Shown one piece after another: positions 44,691 through 53,348 of a DNA stretch of 64,000 nucleotides. Each line of letters begins with the position of its first letter. Position 1 is the first letter of the stretch. The translations under genes were made by a program, and so were the position numbers. The notes below the pieces were generated by a model. It was given only the letters and a program-made list of their open reading frames with translations, searched no databases and was not told the DNA's origin. This DNA is from Streptomyces lanatus (lineage in GTDB: Bacteria; Actinomycetota; Actinomycetes; Streptomycetales; Streptomycetaceae): NCBI RefSeq assembly GCF_014655715.1, contig NZ_BNBM01000001.1:248001-312000 (forward strand), given 5' to 3'.

Positions 44691-45674
44691 TCAGGGGGTG
44701 TCCGTGTACCTGACGCGGTGACAGAGGGCCGGGATCTCCCCGGACGCGAGCTTGGGCAGCACGTCCGGGAGTTCCTCGAAAGCGCTCTCCCCCGTGACGA
44801 GCGCGTCGAGCGCCGGGTCGGCGAGCAGGTCGAGGGCGAGGGCGAGCCGGTCGGCGTAGCTGCGGGTGGCGCGGCGGGCCGGGGAGACGGTGCCGACCTG
44901 GCTGCTGCGGAGGGTGAGCCGCCGGGAGTGGAAGGCCTCGCCGAGCGGGAGGGTGATGTGCCGGTCGCCGTACCAGCTGAGTTCGAGGACGGTGCCTTCG
45001 GCCCTGAGCAGTTCGAGGGACCGGGCGAGGCCCTGTTCGGTTGCGCTGGCGTGGACGACGAGGTCGCACTCGCCGAGCGCGTCGCCGGGCGTGGCGAATC
45101 CGACGCCGAGGGCCTCGGCGACGGCCGCCCGGCCCGGGTCGGCGTCGACCAACTGGAGCCGTACGCCGGGGAAGCGGGCCAGCAGCGCGGCCACCGAGCA
45201 GCCGATCATGCCGCCGCCGACGACGGCGATCCGGTCGCCGACCAGCGGCGCGGCGTCCCAGAGGGCGTTGACGGCGGTCTCGACGGTGCCGGCGAGGACG
45301 GCTCGTTCGGCGGGGACGGATTCCGGTACGACGGTGACGGCGCTGGCGGGGACGACGTACCGCGTCTGATGCGGATGCAGGCAGAAGACGGTACGGCCGA
45401 CGAGCGAGGACGGGCCCTCCTCCACCACCCCGACGCTCAGATAGCCGTACTTCACCGGGGCGGGGAACTCGCCCTCCTGGAACGGTGCCCGCATGGCCGC
45501 GTGCTGGCTCTCGGGGACCCCGCCGCGGAACACGAGTGTCTCGGTGCCCCGGCTGACCCCGGAGTACAGCGACCGCACCACCACATCGCCCTCGCCCGGC
45601 TCCGGAAGGACCGCCTCCCGGATCTCTCCTTCACCCGGAGAGCTGAGCCAGAACGCGCGTGCGGTGCGGTTCAT
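44691..45674 (-). CDS. MDR-family (zinc-type) alcohol dehydrogenase-like protein
   Basis: 327 residues from ATG 45674 with AGGAGG 7 nt upstream. Catalytic domain: '[37 protein letters not shown]', a SGVSRGTE subgroup that lacks the usual Cys ligand, so zinc may be absent. Coenzyme domain: '[44 protein letters not shown]'. Oxidises or reduces an alcohol/aldehyde with NAD(P). It precedes the PTPS-like gene on the same strand and is divergent from the CDP-alcohol transferase, so it belongs to the cluster. Confidence 0.88.
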   Translation of the reverse strand: MNRTARAFWLSSPGEGEIREAVLPEPGEGDVVVRSLYSGVSRGTETLVFRGGVPESQHAAMRAPFQEGEFPAPVKYGYLSVGVVEEGPSSLVGRTVFCLHPHQTRYVVPASAVTVVPESVPAERAVLAGTVETAVNALWDAAPLVGDRIAVVGGGMIGCSVAALLARFPGVRLQLVDADPGRAAVAEALGVGFATPGDALGECDLVVHASATEQGLARSLELLRAEGTVLELSWYGDRHITLPLGEAFHSRRLTLRSSQVGTVSPARRATRSYADRLALALDLLADPALDALVTGESAFEELPDVLPKLASGEIPALCHRVRYTDTP

Positions 45675-45782
45675 CTGGATCCTCCTGAACGATCGTGAAG
45701 CTGTGCACGTACGGGAGTGTGCACAGGTCGCGCACAGTACGCGGCCTTGATCGACTCTGTCATCCGGCCGGAGGAATGTGCG

Positions 45783-46544
45783 GTGGCCCTGAACAACACT
45801 TACGACGCGAGGCTGGTCCAGCAGGAGACCGCTGTGGGAGCGGGCGTGCAGATCCTGTTGCTGGCCCTGCTCGGATCGGCGATCGGCCTCGGGCCGGCGG
45901 GCTGGCTGACCGGCCTCGTCTTCGCCGCGGCCACCTGGGCGATGCTCTCCCTGGCCCTGCACCGGTCCGGGCTGCGCTCCTTCGGCCCGGCCAACCGGGT
46001 CACCCTCGGCCGGGCGACGCTGGTCGGCGGCGTCACGGCACTGGTCGCGGACTCCTTCTTCCAGAGCTCGCCGCCCGTCACGCTCTTCGTCGGCCTGACG
46101 GCGGTCGCGCTGATCCTCGACGGCGTGGACGGCAAGGTGGCGCGCCGCACGGGCACGTCGACGGCCCTCGGTGCGCGCTTCGACATGGAGGTCGACGCGT
46201 TCCTGATCCTGGTCCTGAGCGTGTACGTCTCCATGTCGCTGGGCCCCTGGGTCCTCCTCATCGGCGCCATGCGCTACGGCTTCGTCGCCGCGGCCCGCGT
46301 CTGGCCCTGGCTGAACGCCCCGCTCCCCCCGAGCACGGCCCGCAAGACGGTCGCCGCGATGCAGGGCGTGTTCCTGCTGCTGGCCGCGTCGGGCTACCTG
46401 CCGTACGCGGCGACGTTCGCGGTGGCGGCGACGGCGCTGGCGGCGCTGGTCTGGTCGTTCGGCCGCGACATCATGTGGCTGTACCGGACGTCACGCACGA
46501 CACGGGTCTCGGTGCCGAAGGTGCGGGAGCTGGTGGCGTCCTGA
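45783..46544 (+). CDS. CDP-alcohol phosphatidyltransferase family protein
   Basis: 253 residues from GTG 45783 (GGAGG at 45770-45774). The family motif D-G-x2-A-R-x8-G-x3-D-x3-D is perfect, beginning at D116 (DGKVARR) and ending FDMEVD. Five or six membrane helices surround it. Such enzymes move a phospho-alcohol from a CDP-activated donor onto an acceptor. Divergent from the dehydrogenase and next to the GT/flippase genes, it may make a phospholipid-type conjugate of the product; that is inference. Confidence 0.9.
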   Translation: MALNNTYDARLVQQETAVGAGVQILLLALLGSAIGLGPAGWLTGLVFAAATWAMLSLALHRSGLRSFGPANRVTLGRATLVGGVTALVADSFFQSSPPVTLFVGLTAVALILDGVDGKVARRTGTSTALGARFDMEVDAFLILVLSVYVSMSLGPWVLLIGAMRYGFVAAARVWPWLNAPLPPSTARKTVAAMQGVFLLLAASGYLPYAATFAVAATALAALVWSFGRDIMWLYRTSRTTRVSVPKVRELVAS

Positions 46545-46548
46545 GTGG

Positions 46549-46986
46549 TCAGCCGTCGAGGGGCATCCGGTACACCGTGGACTCCCGCACGGCGAACCCC
46601 AGCCGCTCGTACAGCCTGTTCGCCGCGGCCCGGTCCGGCCGCGAGGTGAGGTCGACGGTCCGCGCACCCGCCTCCCGGCCCAGCCGGACCGCCTCACGCA
46701 TCAGCGATCCCGCGACTCCGCGGCCGCGCGCGGCATTGTCGACGACCACGTCCTCGATCCGGGCGCGCAACCCCGAGGGCACGGGGAACATCACCAGGGT
46801 CAGGGTGCCGACGATCTCGCCGCCCGCCCGGGCCACGAGCACAGTGCTCGCCTCGCACTGAAGGATCCGGTCGACCGCCACGAGGTCGAGACCCTCGGCG
46901 GTCCGGGAGAGCTGCGGCAGCAGCCGGCCGAAGGCAGCCACGAGTTCCGCGCTCGCCTCCCTGACGATCTCCACCTGAACATCCAC
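46549..46986 (-). CDS. GNAT-family N-acetyltransferase
   Basis: 145 residues. Acetyl-CoA site: 'LRARIEDVVVDNAARGRGVAGSLMREAVRLGREAGARTVDL' with the R-G-x-G-V/A pattern, then 'LYERLGFAVRESTVYRMPLDG'. It begins MDVQVEIVREASAELVAAFGRLLPQLS. The acceptor is unknown. Convergent with the CDP-alcohol transferase (4 bp apart). Immediately upstream lies a duplicated stretch of the next gene's tail. Confidence 0.88.
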   Translation of the reverse strand: MDVQVEIVREASAELVAAFGRLLPQLSRTAEGLDLVAVDRILQCEASTVLVARAGGEIVGTLTLVMFPVPSGLRARIEDVVVDNAARGRGVAGSLMREAVRLGREAGARTVDLTSRPDRAAANRLYERLGFAVRESTVYRMPLDG

Positions 46987-47234
46987 ACCGTGAACCCTAC
47001 CGACGCGGCAGCGCCCTGATCGCCGCGAGCGGCACAGCCGCCGACACCAGCCACGGAACGGCTACGTCCTGGCTGGTCGCACAACTCCCTGCCCCCCCGC
47101 GGGCCGCTGCCGCCCGGCCTGCCCGCCACCTGAACAACCTCCACCCGCACGCCCACACCACGACCCCTACCGACGCGGCAGCACCCCAACCGCCGCCAAC
47201 GGCACAACCGCCAGCACCAACCACGGAACGGCTG
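46984..47234. repeat. Direct repeat: extra copy of the MFS gene's 3' end
   Basis: About 80 bp at 46984-47064 reappears at 47154-47234, offset exactly 170 bp, sharing CCTACCGACGCGGCAGC and CCACGGAACGGCT with scattered changes between. The right copy encodes the last 20-odd residues of the MFS transporter. The left copy would encode WLVSAAVPLAAIRALPRR but has no gene attached. It is a decayed tandem duplication. Confidence 0.75.
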
Positions 47235-48387
47235 TGGGCAAGCCGGTGTCCAGGAGGGTTCCCGTCGCCGAGCTGCCGATGAGGACGATCAGGCCGGAGA
47301 TCGAAGACAGGGCGCCGGTGTAGAGGCCGAGGCGGCCCTCCTCGGCGAGGTCGGGGATCCAGGCGCGGGCGACCGGGGCGACGAGCATCTGGCCGAGGGT
47401 GAGCAGGATGACGAAGCCGGCCGCGGGCAACAGGCCGGCGGTGCCGGTCCAGTGGGCGGGGCGGGCCGCGGCGACGAGGGTGAAGCCCGTCGAGATCAGG
47501 AGCAGGCCGGCCACCATGGACCGGCGCAGGGTGAGCCGCTCCCCCACCCAGCGGGTGACGGGGAGCTGGGCGAGCACCACCAGCAGTGAGGACAGGGCGA
47601 ACAGCCAGGCGAGCGCCGCCTGGGAGCCCGTGGCGCGCTCCACCTCCTCGGGGAGGGCGAGGTAGAGCTGGTTGTAGGCGAGCAGGTAGGCCCCGTAGGC
47701 GCAGCACAGCGCGAGGAAGCGGGGGTTGCGCAGCAGCTTCCCCATGCCGCCGCGCAGCCGGACACCTCCCCGCCCGGGTATGTGCTGCGGCAGCAGCCAC
47801 GCGTGCCCGGCGAGCACCAGGACGAAGATCCCGGCACCGGCCAGGCAGACCGTGCGGAAGTCCACCGAAAGCAGGAGCGCGCCGAGCAGCGGGCCGATGA
47901 ACGCGCCCGCCTGTCCGGCCACCGTGAGCAGGGCGAGGACGTGGGTGCGGGAGCCGCCGCCCGCCTCCTCCCACAGCACGGCCTGGCGGGCGACCTCGGA
48001 CTCCACCGCCGGTGAGAACAGGGCCGCGGCGAAGCCGATCAGCAGAACCGCCCCGATGACCGCCCATGTCTCGCGTGCGTACCCGAGCCACACGAATCCG
48101 GCGATGCGCAGAACGCAGCCGGTCAGGACCACCGGGCGGATGCCATAGCGATCTGCCAGGGCCCCGCCCACCACGAACAGCCCCTGCTGGCTGAACGTGC
48201 GCAGTCCCAGCACGAATCCGACGAGCCACCCCGCCATGCCGACGGCCTGTCCCAGGTGCTCGGAGAGGAAGGGCAGGACCGCGAAGAAGCCGATGTTGAA
48301 GGCGAGTTGGGTGAGGATGAGGAGGCGGAGGAGGGGCGAGAGGGATGTTTTCCGCCCGCGGAGGCCTGCGACTACCAGTGGCGTCAT
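47167..48387 (-). CDS. MFS transporter
   Basis: 406 residues with 12 predicted helices from ATG 48387, overlapping the permease stop (ATGA). 'LFVVGGALADRYGIRPVVLTGCVLRIAGFVWLGYA' is motif A in loop 2-3, and 'VAGQAGAFIGPLLGALLLSVDF' is the antiporter motif C of DHA1 exporters. 'VTRWVGERLTLRRSMVAGLLL' is the second motif A. In one operon with a Dpp-type importer and GNAT enzymes. Probably an exporter partner of the imported compound. Confidence 0.9.
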   Translation of the reverse strand: MTPLVVAGLRGRKTSLSPLLRLLILTQLAFNIGFFAVLPFLSEHLGQAVGMAGWLVGFVLGLRTFSQQGLFVVGGALADRYGIRPVVLTGCVLRIAGFVWLGYARETWAVIGAVLLIGFAAALFSPAVESEVARQAVLWEEAGGGSRTHVLALLTVAGQAGAFIGPLLGALLLSVDFRTVCLAGAGIFVLVLAGHAWLLPQHIPGRGGVRLRGGMGKLLRNPRFLALCCAYGAYLLAYNQLYLALPEEVERATGSQAALAWLFALSSLLVVLAQLPVTRWVGERLTLRRSMVAGLLLISTGFTLVAAARPAHWTGTAGLLPAAGFVILLTLGQMLVAPVARAWIPDLAEEGRLGLYTGALSSISGLIVLIGSSATGTLLDTGLPTAVPWLVLAVVPLAAVGVLPRR

Positions 48388-50174
48388 CGGGTGGCCACCA
48401 GCTTCCTTACCTCCGGCCGGTGTTCGGGTACGTCCGTCTCCTCCCGCTCGGCCGCACGCTTGCTGCGCCGCAGTCCTCCCGCCGCCGTCACCGCCAGCGC
48501 GCCCAGCAGGGCGAGTACGGCGGCGGGGGCGAGCACCGCCCAGGGGGCGCGTTCGGCGTAGGGCTGGTTCTCGGCGAAGAGCAGGCCCCATTCAGGAGAC
48601 GGTGGCTGGGCGCCCAGGCCGAGGAAGGCCAACGAGGCGAGGGCCAGGGCGATGCCGGGGAGGCGGAGCAACGCGTGGCGGGTGACCGGGGGTACGACCG
48701 CGGGGAGCAGTTCGTGGCGCAGGAGGTACCAGGGGCCGGCGCCCAGGGCTCGGGTCGCGGTGAGGTGGAGGGCCGCGCGTTCCTGCCGTAGCAGTGCCGA
48801 GGTGTGGGCGGCGAGCGGCGTCCAGGCGACGGCGGCCACGGCGAGCGCGGGCGTGGTGCTTCCGCTGCCCGCGACCGCGGTGACGAGCAGGGCGACGAGG
48901 ACCGGCGGCAGCGCGGTGACCGTGTCGACGAGCGGCCCGGACAGCCGGGGCAGCAGGCCGAGGGCCAGGCCGGTGAGGAGGGTGACGGCGGTGATGGCCA
49001 CCGCCAGCAGCAGCGTGTCCAGGGCACCGTGGCCGACGCGGGCGAGGATGTCCCTGCCCAAGGCGTCGGTGCCGAACGGGTGGGCCGGGGAGGGGGCCGT
49101 GAGTCGCTGGGCCGTGTCGAGGGCCAGCGGGTCGCGGGGCAGGCCGAGGCCGATCACGGCGAGGAGCAGGCCGCCGAGGACGAAGGGCAGGAATCGGCGG
49201 GCGGGCGGGGTCGGGCGGTGCAGGGACGGCAGGGCGCCGTCGCGCAGGGCCGGGCCGATGAGGAGGCGGGTGAGGAGGTGGGCCAGGGCGGCGGCGATCG
49301 CGGCGAGGAGGACCAGGGCGAGGGTGCCGGCCTGGAGGACGGGCAGGTCCTGGGCGAGGGCGGCCTGGAGAGTGGTGCGGCCGAGGCCGGGGATGTCGTA
49401 GATCTGCTCGACGGCGACCGCTCCGCCGGTGATGCCGACGACGAACAGGCCGGTGTTGGGCAGCAGTCCGGGCAGACAGCGGCGCAGGGCCTGGCGGGCG
49501 ACGGTGCGGCCGGGCAGTCCGCGTGCGGTGGCGGCGAGCGCCCAGGGTTCGGCGAAGGCGCCGGGCAGCAGGTCGTCCAGGAGCCGGCCGAGGACGGCAC
49601 CGGCGGGCAGGCCTAGGGCGAGGGCGGGCAGGATCGTCCACTGGAAGCCGTACCAGCCGAGGGCGGGCAGCCAGCCGAGCTGTACGCCTACGACCGTCGC
49701 GAGCACGGACGCCGTGAGGAACTCCGGCAGTGCGGCGAGGACGGCGGAGCCGGTACCCGCGGCGCGCCGGCCGTCGAGCCGCCGCCGTGCGCCGAGCCAC
49801 AGGGTGCGCGCGCAGATCAGCGCGGCGGTGGCGGCGGCCACCGCGATCGCCACCGCCATCAGCAGCAGGGAGACGCCCAGGGCCTGGAGCACCGCGGGCG
49901 CGACCTCGGTGCCGGAGATCCAGGACCGGCCGGCGTCCCCGTGCCAGAGTCCGCTCAGCCAGTCGCCGAGCAGGTGGAACGGACCGTGGTCCAGGCCGAG
50001 TTGGGCCCGAATGTCCGCGAGCACCTCGGGGCTGGGGTCGCGGTCCGCCGAGCGTGCCTTGAGGACGGTGAGCGCCGGGTCGGTGTGCGAGAGCCAGGGC
50101 AGCAGGCCGACGAGGGTGATGAGGGCGCCCGCGATCCCGGCCCGCCACAACAGCGTGGCCATGCTCTGCCGCAC
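48384..50174 (-). CDS. Fused DppB-DppC-type ABC permease
   Basis: 596 residues: two permeases in one chain. The N-half (1 to about 300) has 'DPSPEVLADIRAQLGLDHGPFHLLGDWLSGLWHGDAGRSW', typical of DppB, and 'EPWALAATARGLPGRTVARQALRRCLPGLLPNTGL' with the EAA-type loop. The C-half has 'HPFGTDALGRDILARVGHGALDTLLLAVAI', the DppC signature, and 'LTATRALGAGPWYLLRHELLPAVVPPV' as its EAA loop. GTG start 3 bp after the binding-protein stop; ATG 50162 is possible. No ABC ATPase gene is near, so an ATPase must act from elsewhere. Confidence 0.9.
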   Translation of the reverse strand: MRQSMATLLWRAGIAGALITLVGLLPWLSHTDPALTVLKARSADRDPSPEVLADIRAQLGLDHGPFHLLGDWLSGLWHGDAGRSWISGTEVAPAVLQALGVSLLLMAVAIAVAAATAALICARTLWLGARRRLDGRRAAGTGSAVLAALPEFLTASVLATVVGVQLGWLPALGWYGFQWTILPALALGLPAGAVLGRLLDDLLPGAFAEPWALAATARGLPGRTVARQALRRCLPGLLPNTGLFVVGITGGAVAVEQIYDIPGLGRTTLQAALAQDLPVLQAGTLALVLLAAIAAALAHLLTRLLIGPALRDGALPSLHRPTPPARRFLPFVLGGLLLAVIGLGLPRDPLALDTAQRLTAPSPAHPFGTDALGRDILARVGHGALDTLLLAVAITAVTLLTGLALGLLPRLSGPLVDTVTALPPVLVALLVTAVAGSGSTTPALAVAAVAWTPLAAHTSALLRQERAALHLTATRALGAGPWYLLRHELLPAVVPPVTRHALLRLPGIALALASLAFLGLGAQPPSPEWGLLFAENQPYAERAPWAVLAPAAVLALLGALAVTAAGGLRRSKRAAEREETDVPEHRPEVRKLVATR

Positions 50175-50177
50175 GGG

Positions 50178-51674
50178 TCAGCGCCGGGTGCCGATGCCGA
50201 CGAGGGTGCGCTCGTACGGGTCGAGGAGCGCGCCGCTGACGGAGGTGCCGACGCCGGTGATGATGCGCTGGTGGACCAGCGGTACGACGGCGTCGGTGCC
50301 CAGGATGCGGGCCTCGGCGGCCATCGCCGCGTCCTGCCGCCCGGCGGTGTCGACGGTGTCCTCGGCCTTGGCCACGGCCCGGTCGACGTCCTTGTCGCAG
50401 AGCTGGGCGATGTTGTAGCCGCCGTCGCAGGTGTAGTCGCTGGCCAGGACGGAGACGGGGTCGCCGGTGTCGACGAGGGTGTTGCGGGCGAGGACGAACG
50501 CGTCGAACTTCCCGCCGAGCGCGTCGCTCTCCAGCCGCGAGTACTCGCGCACCTCAAGGGTGACGTCGAACCCGGCCTTGTCCAGCTGCTGCTTCAGCAC
50601 CTGGGCGACTTCGGGGAGCTCGGGCCGGTTGTCGTAGGTGGCGAGCGTGATGCGGGTGCGCTCGGGCTTCGCGGGCTCGGCCCGCCCCACCGGTTCGGTC
50701 CGCCTGCCCTCGGCCCAGGTGACGGCGGGCCCGTAGATGCCGGCACCGGCGTCGGCGTAGCCCTCGTAGACGTCCTTGGCGAGCGCGGAGGTGTCGACGG
50801 CCTTGCGGGCGGCGGCTCGTAGCGCGGCGTCCTTGAAGGGGCCCTTCTTCGAGTTGAGGAGCAGGCTCGTGGTGCGGGTGGTGGCGGTCGCCTTGCGCGT
50901 GTTCTGGTCGAGGGTGGCGGCCTGGGCTACGGGGATCGCCTCGGCGAGGTCGACCTGGCCGGTGCGCAGCGCGCTGGCGCGGGCGGTGCCGTCGGCGACG
51001 AACTTGACGTCGATGCCGGGGGCCTGGGCGCGGCCGCCCCAGTAGTCGTCGTAGCGGTCGAGGGTGGCGGCGGTGGCGCCCATGACCTTGGTGAGTTCGA
51101 AGGGTCCGGTGGCGGTGCCGACCAGGTCGACGTCGTCCTTCTTGTCGTAGGCCTTGGCGGAGAGGACGGCGAGGGAGGGGCTGGACAGGCGCAGCGGCAG
51201 GACCGGGTCGGTGGCCCCGGTCGTGATCCGTACGCCGGTGGCGCCCTCGGGCTTCGCGGTGAGGGTGACGCCGGCGAGGGCCGCGGGGGCGGGCTTGGCC
51301 TGGGTGGCGTGGGTGAGGGCGGCGGCGACCGCGGCCGGGGTGACCTTGGAGCCGTCCTGGAAGGTGGCCTCGCGGAGGGTGAACAGCCAGGTGCGGTCGT
51401 TCTCCTGGCGCCAGGAGGCGGCGAGGGCGGGGCCGGCGGCGCCGTTGGCGTCCAGGGCGGTCAGGCCCTCGGTGACGCCGAGGCGGCTGAGGATGGTGGC
51501 GTCGGCGCCGTACGGCGAGAGGTTCTCGGCGGGCGGGAAGGCGAGGGCGACGCGCAGGCGCGAGCCGGCGCCGGGGCCGTCGGCGGAGTCGCTGCCGCCC
51601 CCGCCGGAGGCGAAGCAGCCGGCCAGCACCGGGGCAAGGACGAGGGCGAGGAACGGGCGTATTCGGCGTCGCAC
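50178..51674 (-). CDS. Extracellular solute-binding lipoprotein, family 5 (Dpp/Nik-type)
   Basis: 498 residues from GTG 51674. Lipoprotein signal: MRRRIRPFLALVLAPVLAGC with the lipobox LAGC, so anchored outside the membrane. Family 5 features are 'TEGLTALDANGAAGPALAASWRQENDRTWLFTLREATFQDGSKVTPAAVAAALTHA' and 'GTATGPFELTKVMGATAATLDRYDDYWGG'. Ligand unknown: peptide, nickel-chelate or opine. It starts 6 bp after the GNAT gene and feeds the fused permease. Confidence 0.92.
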   Translation of the reverse strand: MRRRIRPFLALVLAPVLAGCFASGGGGSDSADGPGAGSRLRVALAFPPAENLSPYGADATILSRLGVTEGLTALDANGAAGPALAASWRQENDRTWLFTLREATFQDGSKVTPAAVAAALTHATQAKPAPAALAGVTLTAKPEGATGVRITTGATDPVLPLRLSSPSLAVLSAKAYDKKDDVDLVGTATGPFELTKVMGATAATLDRYDDYWGGRAQAPGIDVKFVADGTARASALRTGQVDLAEAIPVAQAATLDQNTRKATATTRTTSLLLNSKKGPFKDAALRAAARKAVDTSALAKDVYEGYADAGAGIYGPAVTWAEGRRTEPVGRAEPAKPERTRITLATYDNRPELPEVAQVLKQQLDKAGFDVTLEVREYSRLESDALGGKFDAFVLARNTLVDTGDPVSVLASDYTCDGGYNIAQLCDKDVDRAVAKAEDTVDTAGRQDAAMAAEARILGTDAVVPLVHQRIITGVGTSVSGALLDPYERTLVGIGTRR

Positions 51675-51680
51675 GGTGGT

Positions 51681-52223
51681 CTATCGCTCCATCGGTATCT
51701 CGAAGTGGACGACGCCATTGCCGCCGTCGGCTTCCTCGCGTTCGTCGTGCACGACCTTGCCGAGCGAGCGCCAGAAGGCCTCGGCGCCGGGCACCTTGGG
51801 GTCGGTGTGCAGATAGACGGCGCGGTAGCCGCCGTCCGCCGCCGTGAAGGCGAGCAGCTCCGTGACGAGCCGCCGGGCCAGGCCGCGCCTGCGGTGCTCG
51901 GGGCGTACGTAGATCCGGCGCAGCTGTGCGGTGGCGCCGGAGGGGTAGCGCTCGGCGAGGTCGCGCGGGTTCGGCGGGTGGGCCGGGCCGCGGGAGTCGA
52001 GGGCGGCGGTGGCCACGACACCGTTGTCGCGCGGATCGAGGGCGACGAGGAGGGTGTGTCGGGGTGAAGCGAGATAGGCGGCGGCCGGGTCGATGATGTC
52101 CGCATGCCAGTGGGGCACATAGCCGGTGCCGAAGTCGTGGTAGACGGTGTCGAGCATCAGGGCTCGCGCACCGTCCAGGTCGTCCGGGCTCGCCGCCCTG
52201 ATGCTGTAGTCACGCACTTGCAC
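51681..52223 (-). CDS. GNAT-family N-acetyltransferase
   Basis: 180 residues, first gene of the transporter operon. Acetyl-CoA motif: 'ATAQLRRIYVRPEHRRRGLARRLVTELLAFTAADGGYRAVYLHTDPKVPGAEAFWRSLGKVVHDE', with R-R-R-G-L-A. 'HDFGTGYVPHWHADIIDPAAAYLASPRHTLLVALD' forms the N-part. GTG start at 52223. Linked to uptake, so it may acetylate the imported compound or a resistance target; not decidable here. Confidence 0.87.
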   Translation of the reverse strand: MQVRDYSIRAASPDDLDGARALMLDTVYHDFGTGYVPHWHADIIDPAAAYLASPRHTLLVALDPRDNGVVATAALDSRGPAHPPNPRDLAERYPSGATAQLRRIYVRPEHRRRGLARRLVTELLAFTAADGGYRAVYLHTDPKVPGAEAFWRSLGKVVHDEREEADGGNGVVHFEIPMER

Positions 52224-52298
52224 ATCATATGCATTAAGAACAAGGGGAGATCACGACGCCCCCGGCGATCACCACAACCCCCTTACAGCTCAAGCGAT

Positions 52299-52350
52299 TT
52301 GACAGCGATCAAGAGCCGCATCCAACCTGGCCACATGACATCCGTTTTCA
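52299..52350 (+). promoter_or_regulatory. Promoter region with possible Zur-type box before the CooC-like gene
   Basis: TTGACA at 52299-52304 could be a -35, but no good -10 follows. TGACATCCGTTTTCA (52336-52350; minus strand TGAAAACGGATGTCA) resembles the zinc-uptake regulator box TGAAAATGATTTTCA, with five of seven symmetric pairs. It lies 34 bp before the start codon. Suggestive only. Confidence 0.3.
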
Positions 52351-52384
52351 ACAAAGGTACCCTGCTCCTGAAGGTCGGCCACTG

Positions 52385-53332
52385 ATGCGTATCGCGTTCG
52401 TCGGCAAGGGCGGCAGCGGCAAGACGACCCTGTCCGCGCTCTTCACCCGCCATCTGGCCCGCTCCGGCGCCCCGGTGCTGGCCATCGACGGCGACATCAA
52501 CCAGCACCTCGCCGAGGCCCTCGGCCACACCGGCACCGCCCTGGACGCCCCGCCCCTCGGTGCGCACGTCCACGCGATCAAGGAGTACCTGCGCGGCACC
52601 AACCCGCGCATCCCCTCCGCCGACGCCATGATCAAGACCACGCCGCCCGGCCGGGGCTCCCGCCTCCTGCGCCTCCTCGGCGACGACGAACTGCACGCGA
52701 GGCATGTCCGGCGCGTGGGCGACGTACCGCTGATGGTGACCGGCGACTTCGACGAGAGCGACCTCGGAGTGGCCTGCTACCACTCCAAGCTCAGCGGGGT
52801 CGAGCTCTACCTCGGCCACCTCGTCGACGGCCCCGGCGAATATGTCGTGGTCGACATGACGGCGGGCGCGGACGCCTTCGCATCAGGTCTCTTCACCCGC
52901 TTCGACATGACCTTCCTGGTCGCCGAGCCCACCCGTAAGGGCGTCTCGGTCTACCGCCAGTACCGCGACCACGCCCGCGAGTTCGGCATCCGTATCGCGG
53001 TCGTCGGCAACAAGGTGACCTGCGAGGACGACCTGCTCTTCCTCAAGGAGGAGGTGGGCGACGACCTCCTCACCCATCTCGTCCAGTCCCCTTGGGTCCG
53101 CGCGGCCGAACAGGGCCGGGAACAGGGCGAGCTGGAGTCCTCCAACGTGCACGCCCTGAACGTCCTGCGCGAGACGGTCGACGCCCTCCCGAAGGACTGG
53201 GCCGCGACGCACGCCCACGCCGTCGAGTTCCATCTGCGCAACGCCCGCGCATGGGCGGACGCCAGGACGGGCGAGGACCTGGCGGGGCAGGTGGACCCGG
53301 GGTTCGTACCGGGGCCGCCGGTACAGTCCTGA
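52385..53332 (+). CDS. CooC/MinD-like P-loop ATPase
   Basis: 315 residues, SIMIBI-class ATPase. Deviant Walker A: VGKGGSGKTTLSALF (G7-K8-G-G-S-G-K13-T-T) with the signature Lys at K8. 'VLAIDGDINQHLAEALG' is switch I and 'YVVVDMTAGADAFASGLFTRFDMTFLVAEPTRKGVSVYRQY' is Walker B plus the CooC-like region. 'RIAVVGNKVTCEDDLLFLKEEVGDDLLTHL' binds the base. CooC proteins insert nickel into CO dehydrogenase, but no such enzyme is nearby. Role unknown; the adjacent Dpp/Nik-type importer gives a weak metal link. Confidence 0.87.
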   Translation: MRIAFVGKGGSGKTTLSALFTRHLARSGAPVLAIDGDINQHLAEALGHTGTALDAPPLGAHVHAIKEYLRGTNPRIPSADAMIKTTPPGRGSRLLRLLGDDELHARHVRRVGDVPLMVTGDFDESDLGVACYHSKLSGVELYLGHLVDGPGEYVVVDMTAGADAFASGLFTRFDMTFLVAEPTRKGVSVYRQYRDHAREFGIRIAVVGNKVTCEDDLLFLKEEVGDDLLTHLVQSPWVRAAEQGREQGELESSNVHALNVLRETVDALPKDWAATHAHAVEFHLRNARAWADARTGEDLAGQVDPGFVPGPPVQS

Positions 53333-53348
53333 CGCGCCCAGGCGCGGC

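Noticed and set aside
44691..45674. Considering the MDR dehydrogenase as a classical zinc alcohol dehydrogenase
   Set aside because: The expected Cys-x-x-Thr/His catalytic zinc motif is replaced by SGVSRGTE; it is an MDR member but zinc dependence cannot be claimed.
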